Source of the DNA: Pelagophyceae sp. CCMP2097 | Lineage: Eukaryota > Sar > Pelagophyceae | Assembly (NCBI GenBank): GCA_026770575.1 | Contig: MU657186.1 | Span: 159,096-173,018, forward strand | Length of the DNA stretch: 13,923 nt | Direction of reading: 5' to 3' | In this document: positions 6,878 through 13,923 of the stretch, one piece after another | How the letters are laid out: each line of letters begins with the position of its first letter | Position numbering within the stretch: position 1 is the first letter of the stretch | The notes under the pieces: model-generated | Database searches by the model: none | Seen by the model: only the letters and a program-made list of their open reading frames with translations | Told to the model about the DNA's origin: nothing | Position numbers and translations under genes: made by a program

Positions 6878-8324
6878 CTACTCGTCGTCGTCGTCGTCGT
6901 CGGCGGCCGGATCGACGTCGTCGGCGGCCGGTTCGACGTCGTCGGCGGCGGCGTCGTCCATGGCCTCGTTGTCGTCGTCGGCCTTGGCCTTTGCCGGCGC
7001 CTTTGGGGCATTTGCCGCCTTGGCGTCGCCGAGGTAGTAGTCGTCCATCGACTTTGAAGTCTTCTTGTCCGACTTGTCCGGCTTGTCCGCCTTGCGCTGC
7101 TTCTTCTCCGGCCTACAGAGCGGAGATGGGTCTCTCCGGGGACGGCCGCTTCTCCGGCGCGCCGGCGTCTGGGACGCCGGCGCGGGCTTCTCCGCGGGCG
7201 CGCCATCGGCAAAGTCGACGAGGTCGGGGTAGTTGTTGCGCGCGACTTCGAGGAGGGAGCGGTACTTCTTTTTGCCGAGGGAGAAGATCTTGTCGACGTT
7301 TTTCCCATCGGTGCGCTCCTTCTCCGTCGCCTCCCAGCCGTCCTCATCCATCTTCGCCTTTAGAGCGTCGACGTCGCGCACCGAGTCGCGCTTCTTCTTC
7401 TCGCCCTCCTTGGGCGCCGCCTTGGCCTTTGTCGCCTTTTTCTCCTTTTTCTCCTTTGGCTCTTTTGGCACCAAGTCAGGCGCCTCGTCCTTGAAGACCT
7501 GCTGCTCCTCGTTGGACAGCGCCTTCCACATGGCGGACAGCGTTGTGGTGACGAGCTTGTTCTTGTCGCCCTTTGTCATCTCCGCGTTGGCCGAATCGTC
7601 GTTCACGGACGAAGTCGCCTCCTCGCGCTTCTGCGCGCAAAAGTGGAAGTAGCCCGACAGCTTCTTCACCTTCTTCGGCTCGCCGTCGTCCTCCTCCTCG
7701 GGCGGCGAGCCCGGCGGCGGCGGCGGCTTCTCCGCGTCGTCGTCGTCGTCGTCGTCGTCGTCCTTGGCCTTCTTCTTCGCAGCCTTGGGCGCCGCCTTCT
7801 TCTTCTCCACCGTGGGCTTCTTCGCGGGCTTGTCCTTCGGGGCGGCTTTCTTGGGCGCCTTGCCCTTGGGCTTTGCCTTCTCCGCCTCGGGGTGGGTCAT
7901 CTTGACCTCGTCGTTCACGACCAGACGCAGCTCGTGGCCCTCGGCCAGCTCCTTGCCCACGTCGTTGAACTTCAGAGCCCCGAACTCGCCTGAGTAGGAG
8001 CGGTCGAACGCGCAAGCGCGCCGCAAAGGGTAGGAACCGCCGCGAGGCGCCTAACCGCCGCGAGGCGCCTATCCGACCGCAGCCTCCCTCCGCTTCTCCC
8101 GACGCTGCTTGCGGACTGCGGGCGGTCGTGTAGCTGTCGTAGCCGTCCTTGAGCGTCTTGACCTCAGCGCCCTCGGGGTCTACCTCGATGATTTTGATCC
8201 TAGCAAGGCAGGAGCGTCGGTCCGGCTCCACGAAGCACAGAGGCATAGAAGGGGACCCTCTGAGAAGATGCTCTCGACGGCTGCCGCCGGGCGCGACCGG
8301 ACGCGGCGGGCCGCACGTCGACAT
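6878..8324 (-). CDS. HMG-box protein with MBD-like segment, about 400 aa, three exons
   Basis: Predicted nuclear chromatin protein. Exons are 8324-8317, 8199-8117 and 7989-6878 (1203 nt). Introns are 117 nt (GTGCGG...TGCTAG) and 127 nt (GTCCGC...ACTCAG), and both joins keep frame. The N-terminus reads MSTIKIIEVDPEGAEVKTLK. Residues 61-107 are Lys/Ala/Pro-rich like linker histone tails, then an Asp run (107-115) and a Pro/Glu-rich spacer. Residues 137-201 match an HMG box (KKLSGYFHFCAQKREE, then LSAMWKALSNEEQQVFKDEA, with the W-K-x-L-S core). Residues 246-285 (DGWEATEKERTDGKNVDKIF, then GKKKYRSLLEVAR) resemble a methyl-CpG-binding domain. The tail is basic, then Asp/Ala-rich and ends in poly-Asp from a TCG repeat. 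A CTCTGTAG near 7113 could end an extra in-frame 63-nt intron. The HMG box is confident; the MBD-like part is tentative. Confidence 0.75.
8035..8070 (+). repeat. 18-bp tandem repeat x2 inside intron 2 of the HMG-box gene
   Basis: AACCGCCGCGAGGCGCCT occurs at 8035-8052 and directly again at 8053-8070. It lies wholly inside the inferred intron (7990-8116), consistent with that segment being non-coding. Confidence 0.7.
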
Positions 8325-8596
8325 GGCCTTCGAACCGTCGTCCTGGACGCGTGCTCGATTCAAATACCAACTCCGGGCAATAACGACAGTTTTCAATTTT
8401 TATCGCACGGAGTTCACACTAGCCTAGTATCGCGTGGCGGTGCACGTGTCGCGGCGGCACCTCCCACGCCGGCAGCGTGGCCCCTTGCAGAGGCCTCTTG
8501 CAGAGGATAAAAAATCAAATTAATTACGGGAGCGCGAATCTCCTCGAAAGTCGCACGGGAGGCATCCGCGAGGAAACGAGGGTTGCCGGCGGCCGC
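8325..8596. promoter_or_regulatory. Flank between the membrane-protein stop and the HMG-box gene start
   Basis: Holds the putative HMG-box gene promoter. It includes two A/T-rich patches (8388-8402 and 8508-8525) and a direct repeat CTTGCAGAGG at 8484-8493 and 8498-8507, whose overlap region contains the palindrome AGAGGCCTCT. No gene is seen. Confidence 0.35.
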
Positions 8597-9147
8597 TTAG
8601 AGGTCCGCGTAGCCGCCGGTTGCTCGCCGGATGGGGACGAGCATAATCTCCACGATGGGGACCTGCGCCGTCGAGATGGAGAGGGCGCCCATTCCGGATC
8701 CCAGGAGCCACGGATCCCTTCGTTGGATTTTGATGGGACGCGGCGTCTCGCGTCTGGGTGGAGCGCGTGGAGGCCGGCGACTGCGCAAAAAGCGCCCATG
8801 ATAAGGAGCGAAAAGCCGAGGCGCCAGTGCGAAAAGCCCGCCGCCTTCGCCGATTTCGATCGCCGGTGCGCGCTGCGCGTCGGCGAAGACGACGGTTTCG
8901 GCGTCGGCGCCAAAGACGGCGGCGACGTCGGCAGCGCCATGGGCGACGCCGAAGGCCGCGGCGTCGGTGACGCCGACGGCTCCGGCGAGGGATTGGCGTG
9001 GTGCTTATGAGCGCGTGCGCTGCGCGCGGCCGCCGCGGAGCCGCGCATGGCCGGCGTCGCTTCGTTAGAGAAGATGACGGTGGACGAAATGACCACGACG
9101 CCCAGCACGACGACGAAGAGGAACCCGTTCACGTCCTGGATGCCCAT
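8597..9147 (-). CDS. Small membrane protein with Pro/Ser-rich loop, about 143-157 aa
   Basis: Function not recognised. Residues 9-26 (FLFVVVLGVVVISSTVIF) are a clear transmembrane helix. Residues 52-91 are a Pro/Ser-rich, probably extended or glycosylated segment (NPSPEPSASPTPRPSASP). A basic stretch (RSAHRRSKSAK) leads to a second helix, WRLGFSLLIMGAFCAVAGL (108-126). The frame then closes, but another frame ends convincingly with VPIVEIMLVPIRRATGGYAD and TAA at 8597. A phase-0 intron ending GGCGCAG (8663) joins them, with its donor at 8739 (77 nt, 157 aa) or 8781 (119 nt, 143 aa). Both keep frame and neither donor is strong; a one-base error near 8740 is the alternative. ATG 9147 opens the first helix; an upstream start cannot be excluded. 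It is divergent from the coiled-coil gene. Confidence 0.5.
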
Positions 9148-9366
9148 CCCAAAGAGGGAGCCCTCGCCGGGCCTCGAGAACGACAGCGGCTCGGACGGCT
9201 GCGGACGTCCGCACGAAGCGCGAAGTGTCAGCCGTGTCGGTCGCCAAAGGCTTTCGGCGAGGATGTTTGAAATCAGTGGAAGAAAAGGGTCCGCGGTCCG
9301 GCCCGGGCGAGTGCGGCGCGTGCATCGGAGCGCGGCGCGACGGAGTCGAGGGGCCGCGCTCGCAGC
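9148..9366. promoter_or_regulatory. Divergent promoter region with a TCGCCAAAG motif
   Basis: These 219 bp separate two start codons on opposite strands, so they should carry both promoters. TCGCCAAAG at 9241-9249 resembles the TCGCCAAAA motifs upstream of the GYF and CS genes. No TATA box is clear. Confidence 0.35.
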
Positions 9367-11062
9367 ATGCTTATAACGGTGTTGCTCGCGCTCTGCGCCT
9401 CCGTCGACGGCCTGCGGGGGCGCGGCCCGGCCTCGCCGCGGCGGCGCGCCATCGCCCGCGCGGAGTCGCCCGAGGCGTCGGAGGTGGTGCGCAAACTGGC
9501 GGAGGCGGCGCAGCGCCTCGGCGATGCTGCCGCGGAAGCGCGGCGGCAGTGGGTGGGAAAGGGGTGGCAGGTCCGCAAGCGCGCTGGCCAGTGGCTCCCC
9601 GAGGTGCTCCCGCAGCAGGGCGCCTCCTGGGCCACCTCCGAGGTCGAGGCCCTCGAGGCCGGCATGCCCGCGCTCCGCGACGCCAACGACGACGAAAAGG
9701 GCCGCCTCTGGATCGCCACGACGTCCGAGGCGTCGAGGGCTCTCGTCTCGACGCAGCTCGACGCCCAGGGCCGCGGCGTGCGTCCGGACTACACGCGCCT
9801 CGGCGGCGAGGCTCTCGAGAGGCGCCAGCGTTGAGCCTCTGGACGTAGGTCGCCGTGGCGTCGGAATTCTCGCGCTTTTTGACGCGGGACGAGGTCAAAT
9901 CGACTTTCACGCGCGAGAAGAACGGCGCTCTGATCTTCGCGTCCGAGGCGGCGCTGGCGACGTCCGTGGCGGCGTTTGCGGGCGAGTTGACGCGAGAGCT
10001 GTCGGCGGCGGCGCGCGCGCTGGCGAGATACGTCGACGACCTCGAGGGCGAGCTCGCCGCGGCGGACGAGGGCACCGTGCGCCTACGCGTGCAGCTCTCG
10101 GAGGCGGAGAAGGAAGCGGAGCGCCGGACGGCGGTGGCTGCGAGGGAAGTCGTCGACGCGGAAAAGCTCCGCCTCGAGCTCGAGGTGGCGGCCGCCGACG
10201 TCGCGCGCGCGCGCGACGCCGCCGCGGCCTCCGAGCGCGCGGCGGAGGCGGCGAGCTTGGACGTGGACCGCTTGGAAGCGTCGGAATTCGCGGGCGTCAC
10301 CTCGCTCGCAGAGGCGCGCGCCACGGCCATCGCGCTGGAGGAGCGCCTCGTCGACGCCGAGCGCGCCGCCGCGCGCGCGGCGACCGACGAGAAAGCGGCG
10401 CTGCGCAAGAGTGAAACGGCCGAGCGCAGCGCGGCCGCGGCCGCCGCCGCGCGCGACGCCGTCGAGGGCGTCGTCGCGGCGATGGAGCGGCGCGCGCTCG
10501 CCGCCGAGGACGCCGCCCAGCAGGCCGCCGACCGCCTCGAGACGGCCCTCGCCAGGACGGCCGTGCAAGAGCGTGCGTCGACCCCTTTGCCCCCTTGCTC
10601 GACGCGGACGGCGGCATCTAGGCGAGCTCGCCGAGGCGCTTCGGAAGCTGGAGGACGAGGCGGCGGCGGACCCCGACGTGGGCGACGCGGCGGGCCTCGA
10701 CGAGGCGCGCGCGGCGCAAAAGGCGCTGGTCGAGCTCAGCACGCCGGGCGCGCTCCCCGCGCTCTCCTCGATGCGTGAGTCGATCGCCGCGACGGCAGAG
10801 TGCGACCTTTGCACAAGGCTGAGCTGGCCGAATATAGGGAAATCGGCTCTCATCCAAGAATGCGCGAGCCGCGGTGCGTCGGCTGCCTCGAAACGTCTGC
10901 CTTTTTTCGAAAGAGACGCCCTCGCCGCGGCTCGCCGCGCCCGCCGCATCGCCGTCCGCAGGCCTCGACGCGAAGGGGTTCAAGGTCCCCGAGCTCCGCG
11001 CGGCGCTCCGGACGCAGCGCCGCAAAGACACCAACAAAGAGCCCAAAGAGCCGGCGAGCTGA
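9367..11062 (+). CDS. Secretory or plastid-targeted long coiled-coil protein, 474 aa, five exons
   Basis: Exons are 9367-9777, 9849-10572, 10622-10774, 10838-10873 and 10962-11062 (1425 nt). Introns are 71 nt (GTGCGT...ACGTAG), 49 nt (GTGCGT...TCTAG), 63 nt (GTGAGT...ATATAG) and 88 nt (GTGCGT...CCGCAG), and all joins keep frame. The large second exon has no ATG and follows an in-frame TAG that is part of the acceptor, which is why the two open frames belong to one gene. Residues 1-15 (MLITVLLALCASVDG) are a signal peptide followed by a basic, transit-like stretch. Residues about 165-395 are an Ala/Glu/Arg-rich coiled coil (for example LRVQLSEAEKEAERR). The C-terminus, LDAKGFKVPELRAALRTQRR, is weakly SAP-like and very basic. 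The function is unknown; a structural or organising role in the plastid or secretory system is inferred. The 63-nt intron is in frame and could be retained. Confidence 0.65.
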
Positions 11063-11177
11063 GGCGGCCGTCCCGCCCGGCAACGCCCGTCCCCACCCGC
11101 GCTCCGCGCTCCAAACAGCCCAAAAGGCGCCTCTTAACCCATGCCGTCGCACGGGCACTGTCGGAGATTCAGAGTAC

Positions 11178-11183
11178 AATAAA
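11178..11183 (+). terminator. Candidate polyadenylation signal AATAAA
   Basis: AATAAA lies 116 bp past the stop codon of the coiled-coil gene, in the short gap before the convergent gene. No other AATAAA was noticed downstream of the other genes, so use of this signal is uncertain. Confidence 0.35.
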
Positions 11184-11241
11184 AAGAGGACCGTCCATGG
11201 GCGGCGGGTCACATTCTCGAAGCGGCCGTGGGGCACGCGCT

Positions 11242-11839
11242 TCAGATCTTCTGCGCCGTCTTGTGGAGCGCCGAGGGGACGTAGTCGTCGTCGTCTTCCG
11301 TCTGCGCGACGCTCGAGTCTGGTTTGCCAAAGCGGACAGAGGCGACGACGGCCTTGATGGCGACGCGCCACTTGCGCGCGGCCACGGGCTCTGGCTCCGG
11401 CGCCGGCGCGTCTGTCTTGCTGAAGCGGACGGAGGCAGAAACGGCCTTGATGACCACGCGCCATCGCCGCGCCGCCGCCGACTCGGGCTGCGGCAACGCG
11501 CCCGAAGGCGCCGGCTGGCCGCTCGACGCGCTCCAGGACGCGCGCTTGAGGACGCTGCCTAGGACCGGCGGAGCGTCGCGGCGGAAAACGCCACAGAACG
11601 ACGCCACGGAACGACATCCGCCTTCGACGTCGGCACAAGAAAAGCTGTCTGATTTTTTTTAAGAGCCCCGCGCCCGAGGCCCGCGGTGCGCCTCGCTGCC
11701 CCGCTTCGGCTCGGCGGGTGGATCCGGGCACGGGGCTCGGGGGCATCGTACCTCGCTTGTAGTTGTTCGTCGATTCATCTCCCAGAGTCTTGCGCTTCGC
11801 GTTGGCGCCCAGCGCGCGCGGCGCGGCGTAGGGGGCCAT
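11242..11839 (-). CDS. Small basic protein with LGD-motif N-terminus and twin W-R helices, 134 aa, two exons
   Basis: Exons are 11839-11752 and 11558-11242 (405 nt), with a 193-nt intron GTACGA...TCCTAG. The second exon has no ATG of its own, and the join preserves frame. Residues 14-26 (AKRKTLGDESTNN) resemble the R-x-x-LGD-x-(T/S)NN motif near the N-terminus of cyclin B or securin-type regulators. Two 20-residue repeats follow at 58-77 (AARRWRVVIKAVSASVRFSK) and 89-108 (AARKWRVAIKAVVASVRFGK). They are 16/20 identical and 31 residues apart, basic and amphipathic like calmodulin-binding or membrane-surface helices, with a Pro/Glu linker between. The C-terminus is acidic, then YVPSALHKTAQKI. 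An alternative start at ATG 11617 with a 49-nt intron would give 108 aa and lose the LGD motif. No named family is recognised. Confidence 0.6.
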
Positions 11840-12663
11840 CGCGGGGGCGCCGAAATGCGAGCCGGGGGGCGGGGCTGCGCTGGCCTAGCAAAAACCCTGG
11901 AATCTACGAAGCTTTCATGGGAAATTCCTACGAGAATTCCGAATCCCGGGAGTATTCCTCAGGAATGTCACTCTCTCTTCTATGAAAACTGGAAATTGCC
12001 TGGGATTTAATACAATCTTGCAAGTCGACTCAAGAGTCAAGTTTGGTATCCATGCATCGTACCCGACGTCGGAGGCGCGTTCTTTGGTGGCGATTCCCCT
12101 CAGGGTGGTGCGCTGACCCTACGAACCAACCCTCACGCGCCGAAACCCGATTCCGACGACCACGAGCCCTAAAGTGACTCGTTGCGTCTTCGTAGCGCGC
12201 CCGGAGAGGCCACGCCGAGGGCTGGCCTGCCGATGTATTCGACGAGCGCCGATGGTTTGACCGTGTAGTGATATCCCTTGGCCGATTCACTACGTTCAAT
12301 TGGGGAGGTCAAGTTCGCACGTCGCGTCGCACGGACCCATTGCATGATTCACTTATTCGCTGCGTTCTCGCGGACTCCAGACGTTCCTCTCGCAGCCTTA
12401 CGCACCCGATGGCACACCAGCAGGAAGAACAACCCTCAAATCCGTACGTGAAGTTGGGTCTCGGAAATGTTAAGATCTTAAGCAAGCAAGACCATACTAC
12501 ACTTGTACTACCTTACTAGGAATCCTACATTGTACTAGGAATTCCTAATTCCTATCATACAAACATGTTGAAGGACCACGTTTTGCGCCGAATCGTCCAA
12601 CGAATGCGACGGGGCGCCGAGGAACGTGCACTATTGGATCACGCAGGGGAAGTCGTGGAGGGT
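11840..12663. other. Gene-free, lower-GC intergenic stretch
   Basis: These 824 bp hold the promoter of the minus-strand gene ending at 11242 and the 3' flank of the SGNH gene. GC is clearly lower from about 11890 to 12020 and 12460 to 12560. Both patches are rich in GGAATTCC-type sequence (for example GGGAAATTCC and GAGAATTCC near 11930). No supported gene: a 36-codon frame at 12409-12519 (+) is too short to judge. Confidence 0.5.
12514..12547. repeat. Twin TACTAGGAAT(T)CCTA repeat with 12-bp palindrome
   Basis: TACTAGGAATCCTA (12514-12527) and TACTAGGAATTCCTA (12533-12547) are near-identical copies 19 bp apart. The second contains the perfect palindrome TAGGAATTCCTA (12536-12547). This A/T-rich patch is about 120 bp past the SGNH gene stop. 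Confidence 0.55.
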
Positions 12664-13659
12664 CTAGGTCCGCCGAGGCCGGGTCACCGGTGGTCTTTGG
12701 CGGTCTTGGAGGTCGAAGGCTGCGCCGGCGACGGCTGCGATGAAGGGGCCGTAGACGCCGACGTGCTTGGGGCCCGAGACGGGGTGATGGTACGACCCAA
12801 AGTGCATGCCGTCGCATCGCAGGCCGGCGTGCTGGTCGGAGAGGCGCCAGAGCGGCGCGACAAGAACGTTGGGCTCGTCGTCAAAACCGGCCTCGACGCC
12901 GATTCGCTCGTCGAGGCGGCCCCAGGCCCGCGGCAACGAAAAGTCGCTAAAGGTATTGTAGTCCTGCTTGGCCGGGTGCGCGAGGATGAAAGGAACGTCG
13001 AGGCCCATGGACGTGGAGAAGACAGCTAGCTTGCCGGCCGCGGCGGGGGTGCGCGCGCAGCGCCGCACCGACTCGAGGACGCGGCGCGTGTGGTTCAAAC
13101 GCGCGACTTGCGGCGCGAACTCGTTCTTCGAGTTGTGATTCAGCATGCCGGACCGGAGCCAGTGGAAGATCTCCGTGACCCAAACGACGTCGTAGGCGGC
13201 GAGCCAGCGCGCCAGGCCCGCCTCGGCCTTTTCCCGCCGCTCGTAGTCGAGCCGCGCCCAGGTCAGCGTGCCGCTCCAGGGGTCCTCGCCGTCCCACACC
13301 GTCGAGCATGTCCAGGCGCTGTCCGCTTCGTTGATCGCGGCGCAGATCTCGCCCGCGATGGAGTCGCCGACAGCGAGGACGCGCAGGGGCCTGCGCCAGC
13401 GCGCCCGCGCCTCGGCCGACGAATCGGCCGGCAGCGCATAACTCGAGTAGCGCTTCGTGAGTTTGTAGTTTCGCTCGGCCGCCGCGAGGTACCGGCCCTT
13501 GTCGTAGTCCGCCTCAAGGAGTAAATCGTCTTCGACGCCGGCGCTGATGAGCGGCCCCTCGCGCAGCGCCGCGTCGAACAAGGAGCCCGGGAGCGCCGCC
13601 GCGCCGCGGAGAAACGCGCAGAGCAGCCGCGCGAACAGGGCCCAACGCGCGGCGCGCAT
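12664..13659 (-). CDS. Secreted SGNH/GDSL-like hydrolase, 331 aa
   Basis: Single exon. The N-terminus (RWALFARLLCAFLRGAAALP) is a signal peptide. LRVLAVGDSIAGEIC (93-106) carries the G-D-S nucleophile block (Ser100), and RCDGMHFGS (281-289) carries the C-terminal D-x-x-H block (Asp283, His286). These are the two ends of the catalytic triad in SGNH hydrolases and PC-esterase/TBL-type acyl-esterases. Between them, YDVVWVTEIFHWL (156-168) is a plausible central strand, and the N175/N177 region (NHNSKN) may supply the Asn block. Likely substrates are acylated or sulfated extracellular glycans or lipids, but this is inference. Cysteines at 105, 118, 201 and 282 could form disulfides in the secretory path. 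ATG 13659 is the first ATG and opens the signal peptide. Confidence 0.7.
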   Translation of the reverse strand: MRAARWALFARLLCAFLRGAAALPGSLFDAALREGPLISAGVEDDLLLEADYDKGRYLAAAERNYKLTKRYSSYALPADSSAEARARWRRPLRVLAVGDSIAGEICAAINEADSAWTCSTVWDGEDPWSGTLTWARLDYERREKAEAGLARWLAAYDVVWVTEIFHWLRSGMLNHNSKNEFAPQVARLNHTRRVLESVRRCARTPAAAGKLAVFSTSMGLDVPFILAHPAKQDYNTFSDFSLPRAWGRLDERIGVEAGFDDEPNVLVAPLWRLSDQHAGLRCDGMHFGSYHHPVSGPKHVGVYGPFIAAVAGAAFDLQDRQRPPVTRPRRT

Positions 13660-13730
13660 CGCGAGGTATAGAAACGCTAGCGCTTCGGGTAAGACTTAGG
13701 CCCTGAATATACGAAATTTTTTGAAGGGAA

Positions 13731-13844
13731 AGTATTGCGGTCTGCGGCCTTACGGTCTCCTAACGGACATACCGCAGTACTTCATTTGCGGTATTCGTAT
13801 AATCGACGCGCGCGTGACAAAATGCGGTATCTATTTTGCGGTCT
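13731..13844. promoter_or_regulatory. Cluster of TGCGGTAT/TGCGGTCT motifs with stem-loops upstream of the SGNH gene
   Basis: Copies lie at 13736-13743, 13769-13776 (inverted), 13787-13794, 13823-13830 and 13837-13844. The inverted copy pairs perfectly with the next one (ATACCGCA with TGCGGTAT, 10-nt loop). AGTATTGCGGT (13731-13741) also pairs with ACCGCAGTACT (13771-13781) with one mismatch. The cluster starts about 75 bp upstream of the SGNH start codon. It may be a transcription-factor binding array or the edge of a small repeat. The window ends 79 bp later with GC-rich DNA in which I see no supported feature. Confidence 0.5.
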
Positions 13845-13923
13845 ATCCTGATACCAAGCCGCGCGCGAATCTGAAGCCGAGCGCGCCACTTGGCCAGCGG
13901 CAACGCGGTCGGCGACGAACGGC

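Noticed and set aside
6874..7997. Several plus-strand frames opposite the HMG-box gene
   Set aside because: They translate the complement of Lys/Asp-rich codons into Ser, Arg, Leu or Phe runs. The minus-strand gene explains them.
10850..11617. Long minus-strand continuation of the frame that begins at 11839
   Set aside because: Beyond the first 29 codons it becomes Arg/Gly/Ala low complexity and runs under the coiled-coil exons. Splicing to the twin-helix exon accounts for the coding part.
12409..12519. 36-residue frame beginning MAHQQEEQPSNPYVKLGLGN
   Set aside because: The composition is protein-like, but it is short, in lower-GC DNA, and has no exon borders or homologue I recognise.
1..13923. 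tRNA, rRNA or snRNA genes
   Set aside because: I saw no cloverleaf with A/B-box sequences, no rRNA core motif and no snRNA signature on either strand by eye. A tRNAscan or Infernal run would settle it.

Overview
The window looks like nuclear DNA of a GC-rich, gene-dense unicellular alga of the red-plastid (chlorophyll c) lineage, most likely an ochrophyte stramenopile. The main evidence is a spliced fucoxanthin chlorophyll a/c-binding (FCP/LHC) gene whose leader has the AF-type signal-peptide cleavage context of complex-plastid proteins. Other support comes from short spliceosomal introns (about 49-235 nt) with GT...AG ends, HMG-box, GYF and CS domain genes, and no bacterial operon signals. 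A pelagophyte (Aureococcus-like) would fit the composition, but that is inference.

Layout. A single-exon LLPH/DUF2423-like nucleolar protein gene (189-683, +) is followed by about 3 kb without a confident gene. This gap holds a perfect 23-bp palindrome (1987-2009), a degenerate GC-rich tandem array (about 2019-3052) and, inside one array unit, a 547-bp terminal-inverted-repeat element (2346-2892). A neighbouring intact array unit supplies the empty site for that insertion. Possible terminal exons of a broken or unfinished gene lie at 3080-3292. The three-exon FCP gene (3708-4583, +) comes next. Four minus-strand genes follow: a GYF-domain protein (4992-5858), a plastid-targeted CS/p23-like protein (6068-6586), a nuclear HMG-box protein with an MBD-like segment (6878-8324) and a small membrane protein (8597-9147). 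Divergent from the last is a five-exon secretory or plastid coiled-coil protein gene (9367-11062, +). It converges on a small two-exon gene with a duplicated W-R helix (11242-11839, -). After about 0.8 kb of lower-GC, gene-free DNA comes a secreted SGNH/GDSL-like hydrolase (12664-13659, -). Its upstream flank carries a cluster of TGCGGTAT/TGCGGTCT motifs.

Exon structures were worked out by hand. A model was kept when GT...AG borders restored one frame across the join and the summed exons were a multiple of three. The inferred donors are mostly GTGCG, GTGAG or GTCCG. The genes do not form one pathway. Themes are plastid function (FCP, CS protein, perhaps the coiled-coil protein), nuclear or nucleolar chromatin and ribosome biology (LLPH-like, HMG-box, GYF) and the secretory route (SGNH enzyme, membrane protein). 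A TCGCCAAA motif, resembling an E2F site, recurs in three of the upstream regions.

The most unusual structure is the TIR element nested in the tandem array. Next are the unnamed domain combinations (HMG box plus MBD-like; LGD-motif N-terminus plus twin W-R helices). I saw no wholly new multi-gene system.
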